Below are positions 7,810 through 17,211 of a stretch of DNA of 64,000 nt, piece by piece. The first letter of the stretch is position 1; every line of letters begins with the position of its first letter. Position numbers and translations under genes: made by a program. The stretch lies in assembly GCF_009299475.1 (NCBI RefSeq), contig NZ_WBSN01000009.1:37059-101058 (forward strand), written 5' to 3'. Under the pieces are notes generated by a model, which saw nothing but the letters and a program-made list of their open reading frames with translations, was not told where the DNA came from and ran no database searches. The DNA comes from Bifidobacterium avesanii (lineage in GTDB: Bacteria; Actinomycetota; Actinomycetes; Actinomycetales; Bifidobacteriaceae).

Positions 7810-9453
7810 TCAGACCAGACGCCCGCGCTCCATGGTCAGGACGCGGCTCGCATGGGCGAGCACAGCGGGGCGGTGGGAGACGATGAGGTAGGCGCGGCCG
7901 TGCTGCTGGTCGATGAGCGCGCGCATCACCTGTCCCTCCGTCAGCGCGTCCATGTTGCTCGTCGGTTCGTCGAACAGCATGAACGGGGCGCGGCTCAGGA
8001 ACGCGCGGGCCACGGCGACGCGCTGCTTCTGCCCGTCGGACAGCTCCGAGCCGTTGCGCAGCAGCATGTGGTCGAGCCCGTCGGGGAACTGGTCGATCAC
8101 CTCGTCCAAGCAGGCCGCGTGGGCCGCGTCGGCGATCTCCTCGCGCGTGGCGTCCGGGCGGGCGATGGCGATGTTGCCGGCGAGCGTGTCGGAGAAGATG
8201 AACGTGTCCTGGCTCACCAGCGTCTCCGTGGCGCGCAGGGACGCGGTGTTCACGTCCTCGATCGGCTCGTCGCCGATGAGCACCTTGCCGCCGGTCGCGT
8301 CGCGGAAGCGCATGAGGATGTCGATGAGCGTGGACTTGCCGGCGCCGTTCTCGCCCTGCACGCCGATCACGTCGCCGGGGCGGATCTCCAGATCGAGGCC
8401 CCTGAGCACGTTCTCGCGGCTGTCCGGGTAATGGAAGGAGACGTCGCGCACGCTTATGCCGGCGAACCCGCCGAGCTTGACACCCTCGTCGCCCTCGTGC
8501 TCGCGCACGGCCGGCGTCTCGTCCATGAGGGCGAACACGCGGCGGGCCGCGGCGAACGTGGGCTGGATGCCGGAGCCCAGACGGGAGACGGCGATGAGCG
8601 GCGGGAAGGAGACGAGGAGCCCGCCCAGCGCGGCCAGCGCCACGGCCGGGTCGTTGAGGTCGCCGGCGCCGATGAGCGCCCAGACCACGCCGGCGAACGC
8701 GATGATGCACAGCAGGGTGAGCGCGTCGGTGACGAGCGAGTTGAAGCCGGTCACCGCGCGGGTGCGGCGGCGGGCGGCGGTCATGGCGTTCGTGTCCGCG
8801 AGCAGGCGTTCGCGGGTGTTGCGGCCCGCGCCGAGCGCGATGAGCTCGCGGCGGCCGTCGAGCGACTCGAGCAGGTCGGTGTGCAGGCGGCCCTGACGCT
8901 CGCGCTCCTGGAACGCCGTGCGGAACGTGACGTCGGAGAACGCGAACGGCAGCGCAAGGCCCACGAGCAGGTAGGCGACGAACGCGGTCAGACCCAGCCT
9001 CGGGTCGATCACGGCGAAGACCACGCTGTTGGCCACGCCGCACACCGCCGCGATGGCGATGGGCGAGAGGGTGTGCGCGTAGAACAGCTCCAGCAGTTCG
9101 ATGTCCTCGGTGAGCATGGTCACGAGGTTGCCGCGCCCGCGCTCCTTGAGCTTGGCGGGGGCGAGCCGGCGCATGGTGTCGAACACCTGCGTGCGGATGT
9201 CGCGCAGCAGGCGGAACGCGAGTTCGTGGTTGTTGAGCTGCTCGCCGTACGCGCACGGTCCGGCCAGCAGACCGCAGACGACCGCCGCCGCGACCGGAAG
9301 CCAGAAGTCCCGGCCCTGATACCAGCGTGCCGCGCCGAGGGTGCCGAGCATCACCGCGTACACGGCGAACAGATGGCCGAGGGAGCCGCAGACGATCGCC
9401 CTGAGCTCCACGCCGGCGAGCGGACGAATCTGCCTGAACATGCGTGCGATCAT
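7810..9453 (-). CDS. ABC exporter subunit (fused permease and ATPase), second half of a heterodimer, CydC-like
   Basis: The 547-residue protein has an N-terminal six-helix exporter domain and a C-terminal ATPase. It carries Walker A GENGAGKST (about residue 364), signature LSDGQ (about 470) and Walker B FMLFDEPTS (about 489), with an intact catalytic Glu and a VSHR H-loop. The signature departs from LSGGQ at its third position. The segment with NNHELAFRLLRDIR and AKLKERGRGNLVTMLTEDIE resembles CydC and related thiol/haem-type exporters, but the substrate cannot be named. Its ATG overlaps the stop of the upstream subunit (ATGA), preceded by a ggggagg ribosome site, so the subunits are coupled. 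Confidence 0.9.
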   Translation of the reverse strand: MIARMFRQIRPLAGVELRAIVCGSLGHLFAVYAVMLGTLGAARWYQGRDFWLPVAAAVVCGLLAGPCAYGEQLNNHELAFRLLRDIRTQVFDTMRRLAPAKLKERGRGNLVTMLTEDIELLELFYAHTLSPIAIAAVCGVANSVVFAVIDPRLGLTAFVAYLLVGLALPFAFSDVTFRTAFQERERQGRLHTDLLESLDGRRELIALGAGRNTRERLLADTNAMTAARRRTRAVTGFNSLVTDALTLLCIIAFAGVVWALIGAGDLNDPAVALAALGGLLVSFPPLIAVSRLGSGIQPTFAAARRVFALMDETPAVREHEGDEGVKLGGFAGISVRDVSFHYPDSRENVLRGLDLEIRPGDVIGVQGENGAGKSTLIDILMRFRDATGGKVLIGDEPIEDVNTASLRATETLVSQDTFIFSDTLAGNIAIARPDATREEIADAAHAACLDEVIDQFPDGLDHMLLRNGSELSDGQKQRVAVARAFLSRAPFMLFDEPTSNMDALTEGQVMRALIDQQHGRAYLIVSHRPAVLAHASRVLTMERGRLV

Positions 9454-11318
9454 CGTGCCGCCTCCCCGTTGTTGGTCTGATTGCTGTCCTGAACCGTGTT
9501 TTCGATGCGTTCCTGCTCCTCCCATTCCGCGGCGAACAGGCCTCCGCGCGAGACGAGATCGTCGAACGTGCCGCGCTCGGCGACCGAGCCGTGGTCGAGC
9601 ACGATGATCTCGTCGGCGTTGCGGATGCCGGCGAGGCGGTGCGTGATGGTGACGACCAGCGCGTTCTGGGCGAGGATGGTCATGAGGTTGGCGAGCGTTT
9701 CGTCGTGGTCGCGGTCCACGGCGCTCGTCGCCTCGTCGAAGATGTAGATGGGCGTGTGCCGCAGCAGGCCGCGCGCGATGATGAGGCGCTGCTTCTGGCC
9801 GCCGGAGAAGTTGCCGCCCTGCGGGGCGACCTTGGCGTCGTAGCCGGAGCGGTCGGAGATCTCGCGGTCGAGGTCCACGCCGCGCAGCACGGTGTCGAAC
9901 TCCTGCGCCGTGTAGCCGCGGGCCGCCGGGTCGAGGTTGTAACGCAGCGTGCCGCTGAACAGGTGGTCGGTGCCGCGGACCACGGTCTCCACGTCGATGA
10001 GCTGGCGCTGGTCCACGTCGCGCAGCTCCACGCCGCCGATTTTGAGGCTGCCCTCGTAGTCGCGGCGCTCGCCGGTCAGCAGCGCCACGAGGGTGCTCTT
10101 GCCGGAGCCGGACGGGCCGACCACGGCCACGTGGCCCATGACGGGCAGGTCGAGATCGATGTCGCTCAGCGCGGTGAAGCCGTTCGGGTACGCGAAGGTG
10201 AGGCCCCTGGCCGTGATGCCGTCGTTGATGTTGAGGGGCTGGGCGGGCTGAGGCTGCTGCTGCGGCGCGGTGGTTTCGGTGGTTTCGGTGGATTCGGCCG
10301 GCGCAGTCGGTTCGGCGGCGTTGGCGCCGGTGGCGAGGGACGCGGCGATGGCCTTGCCCTGCTTCATGGCGACGACCGCCTGATGGGTCAGGTAGACGAG
10401 CTGGCGCTCCGGGGCGAACAGGCGCACGCCGGCGATCACCACGATCGCGGCGACCATGAGCCCGTCCGGACGGTCGTGGCCGGTGAGGGCGGCGGTGAAC
10501 GCGGCGGCGATGACCGCGACGTAGATCACGAGGTCCGAGGCGATCAGGGAGCGCAGCTGGCCCGCGAGCACGTCCATGGTGATGCGGCGGAAGCCCTCGG
10601 AGTCCTTGTACAGGCGCTCGGACTCGCGCTCGTCGGCATGGAAGATCTTCAGCGTGTTGAGGCCGCGCAGGGCCTCCTCGAAGCGCAGGCCCACATGCTC
10701 GTACTGCTTGAGCTGGTTGGTCTGCACGGCGATGTCCTTCTTGCGCGAGCCGTTCGCGGCCATGGGCAGCGCGGCCATGCCGACCACGATGATGAGCCCC
10801 GCGCCCCAGTTGAGCGGCATGAGCGTGCCGGCGGCCACGAGCATCATGATCATGACCTGCACGAAGTTCGGCACGTAGCCGGTGAAGTAGTTGATGATCG
10901 CCTTGACGCCCTCGACGGACAGCATGGCGAGCGACTGGTTCGCCAGCGGCTTCGCCTCGTCGTCGCGCTGCGCGTTGCCGGTCTCGTTGCGGTCCGACCG
11001 GAACATGCCCATGTACATGGCGTCGGCCAGGGCGTCGTTGAGTCTGCCGGCCACCTGCGTGGACATGGCGTTGGCGACCCAGCCGAGCGCGAACTTGACC
11101 GCCAGCAGGACGACGAGCGCGACGACCGCCGCGGCGACGTCCCCGGTGACCGGCAGCGTCCACGCCGGCACCGCGATCCCCAGCAGGTCTCCGGCCGTGA
11201 AGCAGACGATGAACACCATCGCCACCTCGATCAGGGATCCGATGGCCGCCAGTATGCCGATGGCAATCGATTTGCGCATGTCGGCGCCCGGCAGGCCCGT
11301 CAAAACTTTCGAAATCAT
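9450..11318 (-). CDS. ABC exporter subunit (fused permease and ATPase), first half of a heterodimer, CydD-like
   Basis: The 622-residue protein carries exporter transmembrane helices in about the first 320 residues and a poorly conserved Thr/Pro/Gln linker (AESTETTETTAPQQQPQPAQ). The ATPase has Walker A GPSGSGKST (about residue 401), signature FSGGQ (about 500) and Walker B IYIFDEATS (about 519). With the next gene it would form a two-gene heterodimeric exporter in the membrane. The ATG at 11318 follows two near-copies of cgggtatt and has no clear ribosome site; MRKSIAIG, 13 codons in, is an alternative start. Substrate unknown: multidrug, peptide and thiol export are all possible. Confidence 0.88.
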   Translation of the reverse strand: MISKVLTGLPGADMRKSIAIGILAAIGSLIEVAMVFIVCFTAGDLLGIAVPAWTLPVTGDVAAAVVALVVLLAVKFALGWVANAMSTQVAGRLNDALADAMYMGMFRSDRNETGNAQRDDEAKPLANQSLAMLSVEGVKAIINYFTGYVPNFVQVMIMMLVAAGTLMPLNWGAGLIIVVGMAALPMAANGSRKKDIAVQTNQLKQYEHVGLRFEEALRGLNTLKIFHADERESERLYKDSEGFRRITMDVLAGQLRSLIASDLVIYVAVIAAAFTAALTGHDRPDGLMVAAIVVIAGVRLFAPERQLVYLTHQAVVAMKQGKAIAASLATGANAAEPTAPAESTETTETTAPQQQPQPAQPLNINDGITARGLTFAYPNGFTALSDIDLDLPVMGHVAVVGPSGSGKSTLVALLTGERRDYEGSLKIGGVELRDVDQRQLIDVETVVRGTDHLFSGTLRYNLDPAARGYTAQEFDTVLRGVDLDREISDRSGYDAKVAPQGGNFSGGQKQRLIIARGLLRHTPIYIFDEATSAVDRDHDETLANLMTILAQNALVVTITHRLAGIRNADEIIVLDHGSVAERGTFDDLVSRGGLFAAEWEEQERIENTVQDSNQTNNGEAAR

Positions 11319-11517
11319 GCAATACCCGCTTCAATACCCGGTTGGACCGGCGAAAAACTCTTCCAACTGGCTAGGGTAACAGGGCGGGAAAGCAAGCTCA
11401 AGGGTCGGTCCATGATTCCGCCGTGGGCTGGTCGGGCGGAGCCGTGGAACGCGAAACGCGGGCGGCGAAACACGGGCTGCGCGACGCCGTCCGCGTTTTA
11501 CCGCCCGTATTGCCTGG

Positions 11518-14463
11518 CTACAGCGTGACCCGGGCCGGGCCCTCCACGGTGACGGGCGCCGCGGAGGCGTCCAGCGTGACCTCGGCCGTGGCGAACGCGG
11601 GCACGGTGAGCGTGAGTGCCGTGGGGTCGTCCTTCCCGGCGCCCCGCCTGGCGTGGACGGCGATCGGCCCATACGGCGTGGGCACGCGCGCCTCGGCCTC
11701 GTGGTTCGGTTCGAGCTGCGGGCGCACGGCGAACGTGCGGTAGCCGGGTTCGAGCGGGCGGATGCCGAGCATGCCCTGCGGCAGCAGGAACGCGGGGGAG
11801 GCGGCCCATGGATGCGAATACGTGGTGTTGCCCTTGATCGACACGTCCCAGCCTTCGGACGTGCCGCCGGCGCCGGCGAGGATCATGTTCCACCAGCTGC
11901 GCGGACGGTCGTGCGAGGCGACCAGACGGTTGGCGAGGCGGCCGAAGCCGGCGCGGTACAGGCCCTCGAGCAGCACGGCGGCCGTGTAGACGCTGCACGC
12001 CATGCCCTTGGCCTCGAGGAAGTGGCCGATGCGGGTCACGCGGTCAGCCGGCACCTCGGCGAAGGCCAGGGCGAACGCGGAGGCGTGCTCGGACGCGTGG
12101 TCGAGGGGTTTGCCGTCCGCGCCCGTGTCCAGACCATCCACGTAGGCGCCCTGGAAGTCGTCGAACAGGCGCTCGTGGATCGCGGCGCGCATGCGCCCGG
12201 CCGTGCGCGCGAACCGGTCGGCGTCATCGTCCCGTCCCAGCGCGCGGGCCAGCTCGGCCATGTCCGCGTACGCCTGCGACGCCAGCGCGTTGACCACGGT
12301 GTTGACGCGGCCGAACGCGAACCCGTCGCGCTCCACCGGCGGCCAGTCGACCAGATCGCCGTCCATGACGCTCGAATCGCCGGGATCCTTGACGATCAGG
12401 CCGGATTCCGCGTCCAGATAGCGCTCCGGCAGCAGCCCGACGAGGCGGTCGTACTCGCGGCGGGCCTGCGTGGGGTCGCCGGTCGCCATCCAGCCGTCGT
12501 GCACGGCGAGGATGAGGTACAGCGGCCATTCGGTGGGCCACGTGCGGTTCGCGATGAGGTAGTCGACGGAGTACGCGCCCAGGCTCGGCGCGTCGTCGAG
12601 CAGCAGGTGCGAGCGCCACTGCAGCCACGCGTCGGCCTCGTACGCGGCGCGTTCGCGGGTCCACGAGTCGGCGTAGATCGGGCCATTGAACGCCTCGATG
12701 GTGTTGCGGCAGAAGCGCCACACCGTGTTGAGGGTGCGGTTGTCGGCCTCGAAGCCGGCGGCGGACTCGTCGAAGGGGTATTCGATCGCGGCGGCGTCCA
12801 CCGATTCGGGGTGTGCGGCGATCCAGCGCACCGCGGCCTGCGAGGCGTCGTCGTCCGCACCGATGATCTCCACGTAGCGGAACACCTTGAGCCCCCACGA
12901 TTCGACGGCGGGGGAGCCGGCCGGGATGCGCCACGTCTCCTCGTAGGTGTTGAACGCGCTCAGCTGGTACTTCACGCCGCCGTCCGGATTGAGCACCTCG
13001 CCGTAGCGGATGCGGAACGCCACGCCGCGCTCGGCGTCGGGGGCGAGGCGGACGCCGCCCATCCACGCGCGGCCGAAGTCGATGATCACGCGGTTGTCGT
13101 CGGTGAGAGTCACGCTGTCCACCGGCTCGTAGCCGACCTGCACCTTGTCGGTGGGGGTGGGGGCGAGCTTGGCGAACGGGGGCTTGGCGACGGCGGCGGG
13201 CCAGTCCGCGGCGCCGGCTGCGACCGTTGCGTCCGGGGTTGCGGCAGACGAGGTTGCGCCGTCCGGGGTTGCGGTTGGGATCCAGTCCGGGTCGCTGAGT
13301 GCGAACGGGTAGCGGGAGGCGACGAGGTCCTCGGCGGGGGATTCGCAGTACTGCGTGCCGGTGGACAGGGAGTCGGGGTAGGCGCCGTTGCCGACGATGC
13401 CGGTCCAGTGTTCGCCGTCGGTGCCGAAGTGCAGGGTGCGACCGTCGGCGAGGCCCAGATCGAGCTGGGCGAGGAACCGCTGGTCCTCGAGCGTCCATGC
13501 GACCACGCCGATGGCGTTGCGCCCGCCGCGGACGATGAGGTCGGTCACGTCGAAGCCGTCGGTGCGGGCCTCGTCGCCGATGGGGAACGTGGGGCCGAGG
13601 CCGACGAACGTGCCGTTGAGCCATGCGCGGTAGACGAACTGCCGTCCGGGCTTGACGCTGGCGGCGGTCATGTGGAGCGTGGCCCAGCGGACGGGCTCGT
13701 CCGGCAGATCGAACACGCCGCGCAGGAACGCCCAGCCGAGGCCGTTGTGCTCGGTCTGCTTGATGGTGGGGCGCTGGAAGAACGCGTCTCCGGCGTCGCT
13801 GGACTCCTGCGCGAGATGGGAGAAGACGGGGGCGGGCGTGCCGTCGTCGGTGCTGGCGGTCGCGGCCGATGGGCTGGCCGCGGTGGCGGCGCTGGCGATT
13901 GGGCCCGACGGGCTGGCCGCAGTGGCGGGATCGGCCCAGATCGGCGTGGCCTGCCAGTCGTCCGCGGCGGGGGCGGTGCCGAAGGTCACGGGTGCGGATG
14001 CGGGATGGAAGGTGGGGCGGGCGCCGTCCTCGGTGGATTCCACGACGAGCCAGTAGCGAGCGGAGGGCGCGGCCGCGAAACCGGAGAGTTCCAGCGACGG
14101 TTCGCCGGTCGTCTCGGAACGCCAGATCGGCGTGGCTGCGGAGGTCTGTGCGGCGGAGGCGTACGCAGCGGCGTTTTCCGCGTTGTCGCGTGCGATATCG
14201 TCCACGGCGTCTGCCATCCGTTCGCCGGCGTTCCCCAGGACGTTCTCCGCGTTGCCTTCCGTGTTTTCCGTGCCTTCAGTGCCTTCCTCGACCGGGCGAT
14301 CGTAGACGACGACCCGCCATGCGGTCCTGCCCGGACGGGCGTCGGATTCGGGCCACCAGCGCACGCGCACCGGCGCGCCCGGCTCCAGATCCACCGGCTC
14401 GATGCGTTCATTGATGCGGATGTGCGTTATGGCTTGAGCGTGAAGGCTTTCCGAATCGCCCAC
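11518..14463 (-). CDS. Alpha-L-rhamnosidase-like glycoside hydrolase (GH78 type)
   Basis: This protein of about 981 residues has the GH78 layout: N-terminal beta domains with an Ala/Thr/Ser-rich stretch, then an (alpha/alpha)6 barrel. The barrel carries ADSWTRERAAYEADAWLQ, the counterpart of the acidic general-acid motif of rhamnosidases, plus WPTEWPLYLI and the closing GYRTFAVRPQLEPN strand. No signal peptide is seen, so it acts on imported rhamnosides. I chose the GTG at 14463 because an AAAGGGGA ribosome site lies 6-7 bases before it. A longer reading starting at the ATG at 14502 would lack one and would overlap a TATAAT -10 (14501-14506). Confidence 0.8.
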   Translation of the reverse strand: MGDSESLHAQAITHIRINERIEPVDLEPGAPVRVRWWPESDARPGRTAWRVVVYDRPVEEGTEGTENTEGNAENVLGNAGERMADAVDDIARDNAENAAAYASAAQTSAATPIWRSETTGEPSLELSGFAAAPSARYWLVVESTEDGARPTFHPASAPVTFGTAPAADDWQATPIWADPATAASPSGPIASAATAASPSAATASTDDGTPAPVFSHLAQESSDAGDAFFQRPTIKQTEHNGLGWAFLRGVFDLPDEPVRWATLHMTAASVKPGRQFVYRAWLNGTFVGLGPTFPIGDEARTDGFDVTDLIVRGGRNAIGVVAWTLEDQRFLAQLDLGLADGRTLHFGTDGEHWTGIVGNGAYPDSLSTGTQYCESPAEDLVASRYPFALSDPDWIPTATPDGATSSAATPDATVAAGAADWPAAVAKPPFAKLAPTPTDKVQVGYEPVDSVTLTDDNRVIIDFGRAWMGGVRLAPDAERGVAFRIRYGEVLNPDGGVKYQLSAFNTYEETWRIPAGSPAVESWGLKVFRYVEIIGADDDASQAAVRWIAAHPESVDAAAIEYPFDESAAGFEADNRTLNTVWRFCRNTIEAFNGPIYADSWTRERAAYEADAWLQWRSHLLLDDAPSLGAYSVDYLIANRTWPTEWPLYLILAVHDGWMATGDPTQARREYDRLVGLLPERYLDAESGLIVKDPGDSSVMDGDLVDWPPVERDGFAFGRVNTVVNALASQAYADMAELARALGRDDDADRFARTAGRMRAAIHERLFDDFQGAYVDGLDTGADGKPLDHASEHASAFALAFAEVPADRVTRIGHFLEAKGMACSVYTAAVLLEGLYRAGFGRLANRLVASHDRPRSWWNMILAGAGGTSEGWDVSIKGNTTYSHPWAASPAFLLPQGMLGIRPLEPGYRTFAVRPQLEPNHEAEARVPTPYGPIAVHARRGAGKDDPTALTLTVPAFATAEVTLDASAAPVTVEGPARVTL

Positions 14464-14553
14464 GGCAATCCCCTTTGATCGGTTTTGTGCAGTTGCAATC
14501 ATTATAAAACGTCGCGTACGTCGTATTCGTGCGATTTGGCGATTGCTCACAAA

Positions 14554-14595
14554 ATGGGATGGGCGCGACCGTACTGCGGATTGCGCCCATCCCAT
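14554..14595. repeat. 13-bp inverted repeat upstream of the rhamnosidase gene
   Basis: ATGGGATGGGCGC (14554-14566) and GCGCCCATCCCAT (14583-14595) are perfect complements with a 16-base loop. There is no T run. It lies about 60 bases upstream of the rhamnosidase promoter, so it could be an operator or part of a transcript end. Confidence 0.7.
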
Positions 14596-14625
14596 GGAAT
14601 TGCCTTGAGCGGAATTGCCTTGAGC
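14596..14625. repeat. Tandem 15-bp direct repeat
   Basis: GGAATTGCCTTGAGC occurs twice without a gap (14596-14610 and 14611-14625), directly after the 13-bp inverted repeat. No coding function is apparent. Confidence 0.85.
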
Positions 14626-14632
14626 CGAGATA

Positions 14633-14676
14633 TGACGTGGGGAGGCCGATCATTTCGGATCGGCCTCCCCACGTCA
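14633..14676. terminator. 19-bp hairpin beyond purD, probable transcript end of the purF-M-D unit
   Basis: Arms TGACGTGGGGAGGCCGATC (14633-14651) and its complement (14658-14676) are perfect, with loop ATTTCG. It lies about 90 bases past the purD stop. It lacks a good T run on either strand, so it may stabilise the 3' end rather than terminate by itself. Confidence 0.6.
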
Positions 14677-14765
14677 CGCGTTTTGCCTACGGCATTTGTG
14701 CTGTGCCGTATTGGTGTCCGCCGCGTTTTGCCTGTTTGCGGCTTCCCGCCGCGGAACTCGTCCGT

Positions 14766-16037
14766 CTACCGCAGCGCCTTGGCGCCGATGTCGTGGCGGT
14801 AGAACATGCCCGTCGTGTCGAGCTTGTCGATGATGCCGTAGACCTTGTCCTGAGCGGACTTGATGTCGTCGGCGTGGACCTGCACGAAGAGCACGCGGCC
14901 GGAGTTGGCGACGAGGGAGCCCGGCTCCTCGCCCGCGGCGACGCCGGCGTAGAAGACGTGGGAGTCCTCGTCCACGGGGATGTCCGGGACGTGCGCGCCC
15001 TTGACGACGTTGACGGGGTAGCCGTCGGAGGCGAGCACGACGCCGAGGGTGGCGCCCTTGTCGGTCCACGTGAACTCCGGGGTCTTGCCGTCGAGGATGG
15101 CGGTGATGCCGGCGTTGAGGTCGGAGGTCAGGCGGGGGAGCACGACCTCGGTTTCGGGATCGCCGAAGCGGGCGTTGAACTCGATGACCTTCGGGCCGTC
15201 GGCGGTGGCGATGAGGCCGGCGTAGAGGATGCCGGTGAAGGGCACGCCCTCGTCGACCATGGCCTTGCACATCGGGCGCACGATGGTCTCGATGGCGGTG
15301 TCCACCACGTCCTGGCCGATCTGCGGGACGGGGCTGTAGGCGCCCATGCCGCCGGTGTTGGGGCCCTCGTCGTTGTCGTAGGCGCGCTTGTGGTCCTGAG
15401 AGATGGGCATGGGCCAGAAATCCTCGCCGTTCACGAAGCTCATGAGGGAGAACTCCTGACCCTCGAGGAAGTCCTCGACGACGACCTTGGCGCCGGCCGC
15501 GCCGAAGCGGTGGTCGACGAAGATGTCCTCCAGCGCCTTGACGGCGGTGTCCACGTCCATGGCGACGGTCACGCCCTTGCCCGCGGCGAGGCCGTCGGCC
15601 TTGATGACGATCGGGGCGCCGTGCTCGCGCACGTACCGCTCGGCCGGGGCCAGCTCGTCGAAGGTGCGGTAGGCGGCGGTGGGGATGCCGTATCGCTCCA
15701 TGATCTGCTTGGCGAAGTCCTTGGAGCCCTCGATCTGCGCGGCGGCGCGGTTGGGGCCGAACGCCTTGATGCCCGCGGCGGCGAAGTCGTCGACGATGCC
15801 CTCCATGAGCGGCACCTCGGGGCCGACGAACACCCAGTCGATGGCGTTGTCCTTGACGTAGTCGCACAGCGCCGCGTGGTTGGACACGGACAGCTGCGAG
15901 GTTTTGATGCCGTCGCGCTCCATGCCGGGGTTGCCGGGGATGACGGTCACCTCGTCGACGGTGGGTGCCTTGAGCAGCGTGTAGGCGATGGTGTGCTCGC
16001 GCGCGCCGGAGCCGATGACCAGAACCTTCTGACCCAT
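14766..16037 (-). CDS. purD: Phosphoribosylamine-glycine ligase PurD
   Basis: PurD joins glycine to phosphoribosylamine with ATP to give GAR. The 423-residue protein has the family length. It shows the N-terminal VLVIGSGAREH motif, the EVPLMEGIVDDF segment, an ATP-grasp domain (VIKADGLAAGKGV) and the IEFNARFGDPETEVVLPRL signature. A ribosome site (agaaaggac) precedes the ATG. It is the last of three minus-strand genes purF, purM, purD separated by only 60-75 bases, so they likely form one operon read from the purF promoter. Confidence 0.97.
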   Translation of the reverse strand: MGQKVLVIGSGAREHTIAYTLLKAPTVDEVTVIPGNPGMERDGIKTSQLSVSNHAALCDYVKDNAIDWVFVGPEVPLMEGIVDDFAAAGIKAFGPNRAAAQIEGSKDFAKQIMERYGIPTAAYRTFDELAPAERYVREHGAPIVIKADGLAAGKGVTVAMDVDTAVKALEDIFVDHRFGAAGAKVVVEDFLEGQEFSLMSFVNGEDFWPMPISQDHKRAYDNDEGPNTGGMGAYSPVPQIGQDVVDTAIETIVRPMCKAMVDEGVPFTGILYAGLIATADGPKVIEFNARFGDPETEVVLPRLTSDLNAGITAILDGKTPEFTWTDKGATLGVVLASDGYPVNVVKGAHVPDIPVDEDSHVFYAGVAAGEEPGSLVANSGRVLFVQVHADDIKSAQDKVYGIIDKLDTTGMFYRHDIGAKALR

Positions 16038-16098
16038 TTCACAGTCCTTTCTTGTGAAGTCTTGTAAGTCTCGGTGCGATGCCCGAATCGGGCGCCGC

Positions 16099-17136
16099 TC
16101 AGTGCAGTGCGATGCGCGAACCGTCCGCGTCGGCGACGATGCCGCCGATCACGTAGCCGGTCTCGCCGTTGTCCTTGAGCAGCTGGAGCGTCTCGTCCGC
16201 GCGGGACGCGTCGACGGCGAGCACCATGCCGATGCCCATGTTGAAGATGTTGAACATGGGCATGTGGTCGATCTCGCCGGCCTTCTCGAGCACGTCGAAG
16301 ATCGGCAGCACCGGCCAGGATCCGAGCTTGATGTCGGCGGCGAGGCCGTCGGGGATCATGCGCGGGATGTTCTCGATGAAGCCGCCGCCGGTGATGTGCG
16401 CGACGCCCTTGACGACGCCGGCCTTGAACAGGGGCTTGAGGGTCTTCACGTAGATCTTGGTGGGGGTGAGGAGCACGTCGCCGAGCTTGGCGCCGCCCAG
16501 CTCGTCCAGCTTGGTGTCCACGGTGTAGCCGGCCTGCTCGAACAGGGCCTTGCGCACCAGCGAGAAGCCGTTGGAGTGCACGCCGGTGGACGGCAGGCCG
16601 ATGAGCACGTCGCCCTCGGTGATGCCGGAGCCGTCGACGATCGCGGACTTCTCCGCCACGCCGACCGCGAAGCCGGCCAGATCGTACTCGTCCTCGGCGT
16701 ACATGCCGGGCATTTCGGCGGTCTCGCCGCCGATGAGGCCGGCCTCGGACTCCACGCAGCCGTCGGCCACGCCGGAGACGACCTGCTCGAGCAGCGCCGG
16801 ATCGTTCTTGCCGCAGGCGATGTAGTCGAGGAAGAACAGCGGCTGCGCGCCCTGGGCGGCGATGTCGTTGACGCACATGGCCACGCAGTCGACGCCGATC
16901 GTGTCGTGCTTGTTCGCCATCTTGGCGACGACGAGCTTGGTGCCGACGCCGTCGGTGCCGGAGATCAGCACCGGCTCCTTGTAGCCGAGCGAGGCGAGGT
17001 CGAACAGGCCGCCGAATCCGCCGATGCCGCCCACGACGCCGGGACGGTTGGTGCGTGCGACGTGCGACTTGATGCGCTTGACGACCTCATAGCCGGCTTC
17101 GACGCTCACTCCGGCGTTTTCATAGGCTTTGGGCAT
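16099..17136 (-). CDS. purM: Phosphoribosylformylglycinamidine cyclo-ligase PurM
   Basis: PurM closes the imidazole ring of FGAM to AIR using ATP, supplying the substrate of PurK. The 345-residue product has the AIRS fold features [24 protein letters not shown], the [19 protein letters not shown] motif and [11 protein letters not shown]. The ATG has a good ribosome site (agaaagga). It sits between purF and purD in the minus-strand purine operon. Confidence 0.97.
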   Translation of the reverse strand: MPKAYENAGVSVEAGYEVVKRIKSHVARTNRPGVVGGIGGFGGLFDLASLGYKEPVLISGTDGVGTKLVVAKMANKHDTIGVDCVAMCVNDIAAQGAQPLFFLDYIACGKNDPALLEQVVSGVADGCVESEAGLIGGETAEMPGMYAEDEYDLAGFAVGVAEKSAIVDGSGITEGDVLIGLPSTGVHSNGFSLVRKALFEQAGYTVDTKLDELGGAKLGDVLLTPTKIYVKTLKPLFKAGVVKGVAHITGGGFIENIPRMIPDGLAADIKLGSWPVLPIFDVLEKAGEIDHMPMFNIFNMGIGMVLAVDASRADETLQLLKDNGETGYVIGGIVADADGSRIALH

Positions 17137-17211
17137 TGGTGTTCCTTTCTTGCGGTTCCGCGGTGCGGTCTGTTCGGTGTGTCGGGACGTCTGTGCGGAC
17201 GGTCGTTCCGC

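Noticed and set aside
7810..11334. A single 1174-codon minus-strand frame spanning both exporter genes
   Set aside because: Its first half is a shifted reading of the CydD-like gene. The true second subunit starts at 9453 with a ribosome site and an ATGA overlap, so this is not a fusion or frameshift.
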